In this document: one piece after another, positions 1 through 5,044 of the stretch | Layout: every line of letters starts with the position of its first letter | How positions within the stretch are numbered: position 1 is the stretch's first letter | From: Chlorobiota bacterium | Lineage (GTDB): Bacteria; Bacteroidota; Bacteroidia; Bacteroidales; F082 | Length of the DNA stretch: 7,096 bases | Direction of reading: 5' to 3' | Assembly (NCBI GenBank): GCA_030619415.1 | Contig: JAUXBM010000093.1 | Span: forward strand, 1 to 7,096 | Program-made: the position numbers and the translations under genes | Notes under the pieces: generated by a model | What the model was told of the DNA's origin: nothing | Database searches by the model: none | What the model saw: the letters and a program-made list of their open reading frames with translations, nothing else

Positions 1-13
1 AACTCTTCGTTGT
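1..13 (-). rRNA. rrs: 16S rRNA, extreme 5' end (partial, cut by window edge)
   Basis: Read on the minus strand, the first bases of the window spell ACAACGAAGAGTT, which matches the conserved start of bacterial 16S rRNA (E. coli begins AAATTGAAGAGTTTGATC). The gene runs leftward out of the window. Support comes from the consensus tandem promoters and non-coding leader just upstream. The exact mature 5' end is set by alignment to E. coli and may be off by a few bases. Thirteen bases alone are weak; the context makes the call. Confidence 0.8.
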
Positions 14-168
14 ATATGTACTTTTCAAATTAATATACTATCAAGATCCCCTGGCAAATAATATTTGTAAAAGAAATTTAACTTCCTAGTTAATTCTTAC
101 GCTTGTTTCCTTCTTTTTGGCTTGAATCATTATGTCTATGAACGCTTTTTTTCCGCGTTTTTAAACGC
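14..168 (-). other. rRNA operon leader region
   Basis: This AT-rich stretch lies between promoter P2 and the 16S start and would be transcribed leftward as the 5' leader removed from the precursor rRNA. It starts with a strong hairpin (153-170). The only minus-strand reading frame from an ATG is 14 codons (86-130) and is probably not translated. I did not find a convincing boxA antitermination site. The matching half of an RNase III processing stem would lie outside the window. Confidence 0.65.
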
Positions 169-170
169 GG
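153..170 (-). other. perfect hairpin at the start of the rRNA leader
   Basis: The 18-base sequence CCGCGTTTTTAAACGCGG is an inverted repeat with eight-base arms and two central bases. The predicted start point of P2, about 5-7 bases below its -7 box, falls at the edge of this hairpin, so the P2 transcript would begin with a stable 5' stem. It could protect the 5' end or affect early elongation; this is inference. Confidence 0.7.
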
Positions 171-173
171 CTG

Positions 174-204
174 CAAAATTACAGCACTTTTTTTAATCTG
201 CAAA
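174..204 (-). promoter_or_regulatory. rRNA operon promoter P2 (Bacteroidota housekeeping type)
   Basis: On the minus strand the sequence reads TTTG (201-204), exactly 19 bases, then TAATTTTG (174-181). This matches the Bacteroidota primary sigma factor consensus (TTTG, N19, TAnnTTTG). Transcription would start near 168 and run left into 16S rRNA. The DNA above the -33 box (205-236) is rich in A and T runs, as in UP elements of strong promoters. Confidence 0.88.
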
Positions 205-236
205 GAAAAAATAATGTTTTTTTAACTTTTATTTTA

Positions 237-261
237 CGCAACTAAAATCAATTTAGTTACG
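237..261. repeat. inverted repeat upstream of rRNA promoter P2
   Basis: Seven-base arms AACTAAA (240-246) and TTTAGTT (252-258) are separated by ATCAA. After one mismatch, two further pairs (237-238 with 260-261) extend the arms. It lies about 33-57 bp above the -33 box of P2. It could be a protein-binding dyad or a small hairpin in the P1 transcript. No named operator is recognised. Confidence 0.45.
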
Positions 262-286
262 CTAAAAACCACTTTTCTTTTTCTGA

Positions 287-316
287 ATTCTTCCAACAAT
301 GCTGTTGAGAAAGAAT
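287..316 (-). other. stem-loop between the two rRNA promoters
   Basis: The arms 287-298 (ATTCTTCCAACA) and 303-316 pair over 12 base pairs, with two single unpaired A residues (308 and 312) and an ATGC loop at 299-302. It is downstream of P1 and so would form in the P1 transcript. No T-run follows it on the minus strand, so it does not look like an intrinsic terminator for yaaA. Its role is unknown. Confidence 0.5.
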
Positions 317-357
317 GAAAATCATCAAATTAAAAGAACGTCAAAAAAACTGGTCGG

Positions 358-387
358 CAAAAGTAAATTCTTTTTATTTAAAAACAA
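358..387 (-). promoter_or_regulatory. rRNA operon promoter P1 (upstream tandem promoter)
   Basis: The minus strand reads TTG (385-387), exactly 19 bases, then TACTTTTG (358-365), again a full match to the Bacteroidota promoter consensus. It lies about 184 bp upstream of P2 in the same direction with no protein gene between, so the two are probably tandem promoters of the rRNA operon. The stretch from here to the end of yaaA (388-465) shows no other clear feature. Confidence 0.78.
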
Positions 388-465
388 GAAAAAATGATGC
401 CTCTAGTTATTAACAATTCTAACTAACAGAAAATGAGAAAAGAAGAGGAAAAATGCTTAATAACA

Positions 466-1233
466 TTAGCCACGGGTATATACTAATTGATCGCCTGAGC
501 TCAAATTATCATTATAAAAATAGCCGTCTTCTTCAAAAAATTTCAAATCCTCAACTTTGTTTAATCTATTCAATAATATGTAACGTGCCATCATTCCACG
601 TGCTTTTTTGCCAAAAAAACTCAGGAACTTATATTTGCCATTTTTGAAATCTTTAAAGACAGGTGTGATAATTCTTGCTTTCAGTTTCTTTTTATCGATA
701 CTCTTGAAGTATTCATCTGAGGCAAGATTAATCAACACATCATCTTCTTGATCTTGCAGCGCTGTTTGCAACGATTTCGTGATTTGGTCTCCCCAAAACT
801 CATAAAGATTATTCTTTCTTCTATATTTAAGCCTGGTTCCCATTTCAAGACGGTAAGGCTGAATCAGATCCAAAGGCTTAAGTAATCCGTGTAAACCCGA
901 AAGTATCCGCAGATGGTTCTGTGCAAATAGCAAATCATTTCGTAAAAACTGATCAATATCCAAGCCAACATAAACCTCACCTTTAAAAACAAAAACAGCT
1001 TGTTTGGCATTTTCATGCGAGAAAGTCAATTGCCATTCCTGGTATCGTTCGTAGTTTAATTGGCCAAGTTTTGGACTGATGCTCATTAATTCAGAAAGTT
1101 TTTTGGGACTTTTCTTTTTTAATGTGTTTATAAGCAACTCACTTTTATCCAGGTTTTCAGGAATAGAAAAATCTTCATTCGAGATTTCTTTTTGGAAATC
1201 GAGGGTTTTGGCCGGAGAAATGACAATGAGCAT
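466..1233 (-). CDS. yaaA: YaaA family peroxide stress protein
   Basis: This 255-residue protein is full length for the YaaA (DUF328/UPF0246) family; E. coli YaaA has about 258 residues. The hallmark N-terminus ISPAKTLDF (residues 5-13) follows the ATG directly, which fixes the start. Other family blocks are FKGEVYVGLD, HLRILSGLHGLLKPLDLIQP, YRLEMGTRL, NLASDEYFKSI and, near the C-terminus, FFGKKARGMMARYI. In E. coli, YaaA is induced by hydrogen peroxide and limits Fenton damage by lowering free intracellular iron; the protein is cytosolic and reported to bind DNA. Here it stands alone, transcribed in the same direction as the rRNA operon, with its own -7 box 25 bp upstream. No clear terminator follows, so some read-through towards the rRNA promoters is possible. 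Family assignment is secure; the physiological role here is inferred from E. coli. Confidence 0.96.
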   Translation of the reverse strand: MLIVISPAKTLDFQKEISNEDFSIPENLDKSELLINTLKKKSPKKLSELMSISPKLGQLNYERYQEWQLTFSHENAKQAVFVFKGEVYVGLDIDQFLRNDLLFAQNHLRILSGLHGLLKPLDLIQPYRLEMGTRLKYRRKNNLYEFWGDQITKSLQTALQDQEDDVLINLASDEYFKSIDKKKLKARIITPVFKDFKNGKYKFLSFFGKKARGMMARYILLNRLNKVEDLKFFEEDGYFYNDNLSSGDQLVYTRG

Positions 1234-1258
1234 GATTTTGATGAGTTTGTTAAAAAGG

Positions 1259-1266
1259 CAAAAATA
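1259..1266 (-). promoter_or_regulatory. -7 box of the yaaA promoter
   Basis: The minus strand reads TATTTTTG, matching TAnnTTTG, and would start transcription near 1252, about 19 bases before the yaaA ATG. No good TTG/TTTG lies at the expected 19-base distance, so the -33 box is weak or absent, as might be expected of an activator-dependent promoter. Confidence 0.5.
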
Positions 1267-1291
1267 GAAAGTATGGTGGATTTTTATAACT

Positions 1292-1326
1292 GGTCATTAG
1301 TCACCGGTCATTAGTCATTGGATTGT
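1292..1326. repeat. degenerate 7-bp tandem repeat array (locus 1)
   Basis: The bases fall into consecutive sevens: GGTCATT, AGTCACC, GGTCATT, AGTCATT, GGATTGT. On the complement these are AATGACC/AATGACT/GGTGACT, the same units as in the arrays at 4239-4287 and 5057-5091. A weaker two-to-three unit run follows at 1388-1408 (ACTGAGG, ACTGTGG, ATTGGTA), whose complement resembles the AGTCCAC family at 4168. The DNA between (1327-1387) shows nothing convincing. Confidence 0.75.
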
Positions 1327-1462
1327 TGGTATTTGTAGTTGGTGCAATGGGTACAATTGATGTAGTTGTTATTATTAATTTTTAGTAACTGAGGACTGTG
1401 GATTGGTAACTACCGTCTGCTTGATGAAACTAAGCATTCTGTATTGTGGTAGTATCTCCGCA

Positions 1463-1594
1463 GCAGGGATAGAAGCGGCAGCCAACTGAAGTGGGGATCG
1501 ATAGTTTTTTTGGAGTGGCAGGGCTGACAGAGGAAGACACCGCCACGACCTAAAAAACACGGGCCACACGAAGTTGCTAAAGCGGATAGCCTGC
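1463..1594 (+). ncRNA. putative structured non-coding RNA (possibly Flavo-1-like)
   Basis: This GC-richer block in AT-rich intergenic DNA folds into nested stems. The outer stem is GCAGG (1463-1467) with CCTGC (1590-1594). Inside it lie two similar purine-rich strands, GATAGAAGCGGC (1468-1479) and AAAGCGGATAG (1579-1589). Next come AGC/GCT (1480-1482 with 1576-1578), AACT/AGTT (1484-1487 with 1572-1575) and GTGG/CCAC (1491-1494 with 1564-1567). The apex is a long imperfect hairpin, 1504-1558, with about 16 pairs. From memory the GATAG-AGCGG / AGCGGATAGC pattern resembles an RNA-like element common in Bacteroidota, perhaps the Flavo-1 motif; I could not verify this. The strand is a guess, since the stems are near-symmetric. 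Confidence 0.55.
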
Positions 1595-1595
1595 C

Positions 1596-1624
1596 AGCCC
1601 GCCGTAGTTTTACGGAGACGGGCT
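1596..1624 (+). other. GC-rich hairpin after the structured RNA
   Basis: AGCCCG (1596-1601) and CCGTA (1602-1606) pair with TACGG (1611-1615) and CGGGCT (1619-1624) around a GTTT loop, with AGA bulged at 1616-1618. It could end the upstream RNA or be part of it; no T-run follows, so it is not a canonical intrinsic terminator. The next bases, TGCTGC (1625-1630), can pair with GCAGCA (1460-1465), which competes with the outer stem of the RNA. Confidence 0.55.
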
Positions 1625-1683
1625 TGCTGCCCAAATAATAAAAGAAAAAAAGACCTTTATATCTTTTATATAGAAATTATTTT

Positions 1684-1691
1684 TAGTTTTG
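1684..1691 (+). promoter_or_regulatory. -7 box of the DUF2249 operon promoter
   Basis: TAGTTTTG matches the Bacteroidota TAnnTTTG box. Transcription would start near 1697, giving only about a 10-base leader before the ATG at 1707. The -33 region is poor, which suggests regulation. Just upstream, AAAAGA (1648-1653) and TCTTTT (1662-1667) form a 6-8-6 inverted repeat that may be an operator, but in such AT-rich DNA this is weak evidence. Confidence 0.55.
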
Positions 1692-1706
1692 CATCAAAAT
1701 TTAGTG

Positions 1707-2519
1707 ATGATAATCAGTTCGAAAACGAGAATTTCAAAACTTATTGAGCACAATGCGGAGACCATTGATGTGATCAGTTCGATAAACAAACATTTCGCTA
1801 AACTGAAAAACCCATTTCTCAGGAAAGCACTGGCACCAAGGGTTAGCATTGCTGATGCCGCGAGGATAGGAGGGGTGCCGGTTTGTGTGATGATTGATAA
1901 ACTTAAGGAAATTGGTTTTGAAACAGACGATGACTGTGGTTGTGAAACTGCTGCACCGAAAGAGAAATACAGCATAAACAAAAAAGATTCAGATATGAAA
2001 AAAGAAACAATTGTAGAATTAGATGTACGCCCGGTGCTTGAAGGAGGGGTTGATCCTTTCGAGATTATTATGGCAAAGTTGAAGTCGATGGACGAGGGCC
2101 ATACCTTGAAAATTATTAACACGTTTGAGCCGATCCCATTGTTAAATATTTTGAAAACAAAGGGTTATGTTTATGAAACCGAAAGGCCGGAAGCTGGTAT
2201 TGTACATACTTATCTTGAAAAATCGGGGGATGAAGTGAAGAGCAAAACTGGAGATTTGCAGGTGACCGACCTTAGTTTTGAAGAAGCAGCCGAAAAGTTT
2301 GTGGGAAAAATGAAGGAAGTTGATGTGCGCGATTTGGAAATGCCCATGCCCATGGTCACTATCCTGCAAGAAATCGAAGGTCTTAATGAAGGCGAGGCGC
2401 TTTACGTCCACCATAAAAAATTACCACAGTTTCTTATTCCTGAACTGGAACAAAGAAATTACAAATGGGTATCGAAAGAAATTGATAACCTGAACCTTAA
2501 ACTGATAATATTTAAATAA
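1707..2519 (+). CDS. DUF1858-like / tandem DUF2249 domain protein
   Basis: The 270-residue protein has three parts. Residues about 5-70 resemble DUF1858 (a ScdA N-terminal-like helical domain), with the block LRKALAPRVSIADAARIGGV. A linker follows with a CGC motif (Cys77, Cys79). Two DUF2249 domains then lie at about 104-171 (LDVRP start) and 204-270 (VDVRDLEMPMPM start). DUF2249 proteins are TusA-like in fold and are often encoded near nitrogen-oxide or Fe-S repair genes; no reaction is established here. I chose ATG 1707: the in-frame TTG at 1689 lies inside the predicted -7 box, upstream of the likely transcription start. The stop codon shares one base with the next ATG (TAATG), so translation is probably coupled. 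It may deliver sulfur or electrons, or sense redox state, for its partners; that is inference. Confidence 0.88.
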   Translation: MIISSKTRISKLIEHNAETIDVISSINKHFAKLKNPFLRKALAPRVSIADAARIGGVPVCVMIDKLKEIGFETDDDCGCETAAPKEKYSINKKDSDMKKETIVELDVRPVLEGGVDPFEIIMAKLKSMDEGHTLKIINTFEPIPLLNILKTKGYVYETERPEAGIVHTYLEKSGDEVKSKTGDLQVTDLSFEEAAEKFVGKMKEVDVRDLEMPMPMVTILQEIEGLNEGEALYVHHKKLPQFLIPELEQRNYKWVSKEIDNLNLKLIIFK

Positions 2520-3814
2520 TGCAGGCAGGACTTAGTACAAAAAATGCCCCATCGGTGTGGGTGGTTGTTCCTCATTTTTTGTTGGGGGCAATCAGTTTCC
2601 TGGTGGCGGCGGTATTTATTGTTTTTAATTACGAAGCATTTCTTAGCTATCACCTCAGCGGGCCGGTACTTTCGGTTGTTCATATTTTGGTGCTGGGTTG
2701 GGTGACAATGATCATTTTTGGCGCTTTATACCAACTTATTCCCGTGGTGATGGAGGTGAAACTGTACAGCGAAAAACTTGCATACACCTCCCTGGCCGGA
2801 CTTGTTACAGGGCTTTTCTTTTTAGTAACCGCCTTTTTGGATTATAAGTTTCAACTTACCAATAACTTTATTGTTGGGGGCTCATTAATAATAGGTGCTG
2901 TTGTTTTGTTTGTGGTGAACATCCTTGTTACAGCAATATCTTCGGCAAAACAGAGCATCAGTAAATTATATATCATGGCGTCGGCAGTGTATTTTTTGCT
3001 GACGGTGCTTATGGGTTTGTTTATCGTGATCAACTTGTCGTATAACCTGTTGCCGATTGCCCATAATGTATTTCTGAAAACCCATGCTGTTATTGGCCTT
3101 GTGGGATGGTTTCTGCTGCTGATTATTGGTGTGGCTTCGAAGCTGATGCCGATGTTTTTGATCGTGCACAAAACCAGGGAAGACCTTTTGAAATGGGGGT
3201 TTTACCTCATTAATGCAGGGATTATAATCATTTTTGTGGTCACTTTTTTTCAGCAGATACCTCTATTTATTGATGTAGCTGCGTTCGGGCTGATTTTATC
3301 CGGATTGGTTATGTTTTTAATGTTTAACTACGATGTTTTTTCTCATCGTATGCGGAAAAAGCTTGATGTTGGCATGAAACTTTCGGCCATAGGATTTGTG
3401 ATGCTTGTGTTTAGTATCCTGTCGTTTATCGCGACTTATTTTGGGAATCCAGCTTTGGGACTGCCTCCTGGCAGGATAGAAATTGTTTCGGGATTGTTAT
3501 TGATTTACGGTTTCTTTACAGGATTAATTCTTGGACAGACTTATAAAACGTTACCCTTCATTATATGGCTTTATAATTACCAGACTGTAGTTGGTCGACA
3601 AAAAACACCTTTACCGGGAGACCTTTACAGCAGCAAATTGGCGACCATTCACACCTATTCGTTCTTGGTAAGCGTTGTGCTGTTTGTTCTGGGACTGCTG
3701 TTTTCACTAAAACTTATTGTGTTGTTAGGCGCTGTCGCGATGCTTTTTACCACCCTGGTTTATGGTGTTAACGTTTATAAGATGATTTTTCACAAAAAAC
3801 AAATGATAAAATGA
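2519..3814 (+). CDS. 12-helix heme-copper-oxidase-like membrane protein
   Basis: This 431-residue inner-membrane protein has about 12 hydrophobic segments (near 13-37, 50-75, 87-107, 117-139, 148-172, 188-211, 224-244, 250-270, 285-307, 320-345, 374-396, 398-420). It resembles the divergent proteins labelled cytochrome c oxidase subunit I-like (PF00115). The second helix carries H55 followed by LGWVTMIIFGALYQLIPVV. A GW/GF-x6-G-x6-P motif occurs at residues 60, 196 and 331, spaced 136 and 135 residues, so the protein is a three-fold repeat of four-helix units, as in heme-copper oxidases. Histidines are H55 (helix 2), H182 and H189 (around helix 6) and H378 (helix 11). The helix-10 pair of catalytic oxidases and nitric oxide reductases is absent, so terminal oxidase activity is unlikely. 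It may bind heme, or handle or sense nitric oxide or quinol. It overlaps both neighbours (1 and 4 bases). Confidence 0.8.
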   Translation: MQAGLSTKNAPSVWVVVPHFLLGAISFLVAAVFIVFNYEAFLSYHLSGPVLSVVHILVLGWVTMIIFGALYQLIPVVMEVKLYSEKLAYTSLAGLVTGLFFLVTAFLDYKFQLTNNFIVGGSLIIGAVVLFVVNILVTAISSAKQSISKLYIMASAVYFLLTVLMGLFIVINLSYNLLPIAHNVFLKTHAVIGLVGWFLLLIIGVASKLMPMFLIVHKTREDLLKWGFYLINAGIIIIFVVTFFQQIPLFIDVAAFGLILSGLVMFLMFNYDVFSHRMRKKLDVGMKLSAIGFVMLVFSILSFIATYFGNPALGLPPGRIEIVSGLLLIYGFFTGLILGQTYKTLPFIIWLYNYQTVVGRQKTPLPGDLYSSKLATIHTYSFLVSVVLFVLGLLFSLKLIVLLGAVAMLFTTLVYGVNVYKMIFHKKQMIK

Positions 3815-4131
3815 TACAGGAAAATATTACCGAAGAAGAAGCAAAAGTGTATGAAGTTTTAAAACAGGTTCCCGATCCTGAAGTTGAAGTAAATATTGTT
3901 GATCTGGGCCTGGTTTATAAGGTTACAAAAGACGATGAACGAAAAACCCTTGATGTTGATGTTACGCTGTCAACACCGGGCTGCCCGGTTGGGGATACCA
4001 TCATTCAGCATATCCAAACTATTTTGGAAGTGAATTACCCGGAGTATGCTGTTCTTGTCGATCTGATTTGGGAACCACAGTGGACACCGGATATGATCAG
4101 CGAGGAGGGACAGATGTACTTGAATTCGTAG
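3811..4131 (+). CDS. MIP18/DUF59 family Fe-S cluster assembly factor (SufT/PaaD-like)
   Basis: The 106-residue protein is the usual length for a single-domain MIP18 (DUF59) protein. It has the family block DPEVEVNIVDLGLVYKV (residues 22-38), the conserved reactive cysteine in STPGCP (Cys58) and the C-terminal WEPQWTPDMISEEG (87-100). Relatives include SufT, PaaD and eukaryotic CIA2, which help mature or insert Fe-S clusters into target proteins in the cytosol. The ATG overlaps the preceding stop as ATGA, so it is the third gene of the operon. It is not next to a suf or paa cluster here, so its client is more likely a local one, such as the Rrf2 regulator downstream or an Fe-S enzyme elsewhere. 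Family is secure; client is inferred. I give no symbol because SufT, PaaD and other subtypes cannot be told apart reliably here. Confidence 0.93.
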   Translation: MIQENITEEEAKVYEVLKQVPDPEVEVNIVDLGLVYKVTKDDERKTLDVDVTLSTPGCPVGDTIIQHIQTILEVNYPEYAVLVDLIWEPQWTPDMISEEGQMYLNS

Positions 4132-4136
4132 GCAGA

Positions 4137-4338
4137 ACGGGGTGCGGGGTACGGCTTGTTAATTACCAGTCCACAGTCTTCAGTCCACAGTTCGCAGTCT
4201 GCGGTCAGCAGTAAACAGTCCACAGTCGTCAAACAGTTAATGACCAATGACTAATTACTAATTACCAGTGACCAATGACCAATTATTGTAGAACCAAGAG
4301 CCAAGACAGAAGACCTAAGACTTGAGACCCGAGAAAAG
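4137..4338. repeat. about 200 bp of degenerate 7-bp tandem repeats in four families (locus 2)
   Basis: Nearly the whole gap between the MIP18 gene and the Rrf2 gene can be read in sevens. Block 1 (4137-4157) is ACGGGGT, GCGGGGT, ACGGCTT. Block 2 (4168-4230) has nine units on AGTCCAC, three of them exact. Block 3 (4239-4287) has seven units on AATGACC/AATTACC. Block 4 (4290-4338) has seven units on AGACCTA (AGAACCA, AGAGCCA and so on). The unit sequence changes from block to block but the seven-base period holds. A lone AATGACT sits at 4351, just above the Rrf2 promoter. I know of no function. Confidence 0.85.
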
Positions 4339-4359
4339 AAATGCGATGTCAATGACTAA

Positions 4360-4367
4360 TAAATTTG
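4360..4367 (+). promoter_or_regulatory. -7 box of the Rrf2 gene promoter
   Basis: TAAATTTG matches TAnnTTTG and would give a start near 4374, about 12 bases before the ATG. No TTG lies 19 bases upstream. The short leader and weak -33 box mirror the promoter of the DUF2249 operon, so both may answer to the same regulator. Rrf2 proteins often repress their own gene; this is inference. Confidence 0.5.
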
Positions 4368-4385
4368 GATTAATGTAAAAGAATA

Positions 4386-4823
4386 ATGTTTTCAAAATCG
4401 ACTGAATATGCAGTGAGGGCAGTGGTTTACCTTGCGAAGAATTCTTCTGAAGAAAATCGTTTTGGTATAAAAACCATCGCTGCCGATCTTGGTTTTCCGG
4501 AGCATTATCTTGCCAAAGTACTTCAGCACCTCGTCAAGCGGAAAATCATCTATTCGGCAAAAGGACCGAATGGTGGTTTTTATGTCACGAATCAAACCCT
4601 TGATATTACATTGTTAGATATTGTTGATGCTAACGAAGGACTTGATTTCTTTAAAAAGTGCGGCCTGGGATTGGTTGAATGTAATGATGAAAAACCATGT
4701 CCTATTCATAAAGATTACCAGATATTCAGGGGCGACTTTTATAAAATGCTTTCTGAAAAGACCATCAAAAGTATGAATGATGACATTGAGCAGGGCATTG
4801 CTTTTATGGATTTAGTGTCCTGA
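4386..4823 (+). CDS. Rrf2 family transcriptional regulator, probable Fe-S sensor (IscR/NsrR-like)
   Basis: The 145-residue protein is standard for Rrf2. An N-terminal winged helix (about 1-75) opens with FSKSTEYAVRAVVYLA and includes the recognition-helix region PEHYLAKVLQHLVK (38-51) and the wing SAKGPNGGFYV (57-67). The ligand loop follows: Cys92, Cys99, Cys105 and His108, i.e. C-x6-C-x5-C-x2-H. E. coli IscR uses Cys92, Cys98, Cys104 and His107, and NsrR uses three cysteines in the same region, so an Fe-S cluster is very likely bound. The loop length does not settle whether the signal is nitric oxide, oxygen or Fe-S status. The gene lies 254 bp below the MIP18 gene on the same strand with its own promoter, and probably controls that operon. 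The stop codon lies inside a 7-bp repeat array that runs on downstream. Confidence 0.92.
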   Translation: MFSKSTEYAVRAVVYLAKNSSEENRFGIKTIAADLGFPEHYLAKVLQHLVKRKIIYSAKGPNGGFYVTNQTLDITLLDIVDANEGLDFFKKCGLGLVECNDEKPCPIHKDYQIFRGDFYKMLSEKTIKSMNDDIEQGIAFMDLVS

Positions 4824-4859
4824 GTTTTGAGTTTCGGGTTTGCTGTTTGGATTTTCGAG
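4818..4859. repeat. degenerate 7-bp tandem repeats over the Rrf2 stop codon (locus 3)
   Basis: Six consecutive sevens: TCCTGAG, TTTTGAG, TTTCGGG, TTTGCTG, TTTGGAT, TTTCGAG. Five begin with TTT. The first unit contains the TGA stop of the Rrf2 gene (4821-4823). This family differs from the AATGACC and AGTCCAC families but has the same period. Confidence 0.72.
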
Positions 4860-4915
4860 CCGGTTGAATTCTAATTGCCGTATTAAAAAGATCATTCTTG
4901 TAGCCAACTATCAAA

Positions 4916-5044
4916 TGTCCCTTCAGGACAAAAGGCTCCGTAAATCCCGAAAGGGATTGAATGATTTTTAAGCCCTTGGATTTATCCTGGGGCCTTAGGA
5001 ATCCCACGTCTGAAGTTACGGGTGTTCCTTCGGCATAGTCCTGA
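4916..5044. repeat. cluster of short hairpins (REP-like interspersed element)
   Basis: Four short inverted repeats lie in a row: TGTCC/GGACA (4916-4920 with 4926-4930); AATCCC-GAAA-GGGATT (4943-4958), with a GNRA-type loop; a stem built from GCCC..GGA and TCC..GGGC around TTTA (about 4970-4998); and CCACGT..ACGGG (about 5003-5021). In addition TCAGGAC (4923-4929) is complementary to GTCCTGA (5038-5044), which could close the whole block but competes with the first hairpin. This looks like a non-coding interspersed element between convergent genes. Reading frames across it are short and unconvincing. Its edges are not certain. Confidence 0.5.

Noticed and set aside
86..130. Minus-strand 14-codon reading frame in the rRNA leader, rich in Lys
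   Set aside because: It is very short, lies between a consensus rRNA promoter and 16S rRNA, and has no recognisable translation signal, so a leader peptide is unlikely.
453..647. Plus-strand frame overlapping the end of yaaA
   Set aside because: It is antisense to a clear, conserved coding region and has no family-like sequence.
1375..1634. Minus-strand frames across the structured RNA region
   Set aside because: The translations look like chance products of GC-rich stems, and the bases are better explained by the nested pairings.
1648..1672. NsrR- or FNR-type operator upstream of the DUF2249 operon
   Set aside because: Only short AT-rich inverted repeats are present, with spacing unlike the E. 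coli NsrR site; not strong enough to name an operator.
2851..3171. Minus-strand frame inside the membrane protein gene
   Set aside because: It is a shadow of the long plus-strand coding region, whose membrane helices and motifs are clear.
4035..4247. Minus-strand frame across the heptamer array with a repetitive Cys/Thr/Leu peptide
   Set aside because: A 7-bp repeat gives a peptide of period seven in any open frame; this is a by-product of the array.
4137..4338. CRISPR array
   Set aside because: The periodic unit is 7 bp with no spacers of 25-40 bp and no cas genes in the window.
4804..5007. Minus-strand 67-codon frame over the hairpin cluster
   Set aside because: It overlaps the Rrf2 end and heptamer repeats, and its peptide follows the hairpin and repeat sequences rather than a known family.
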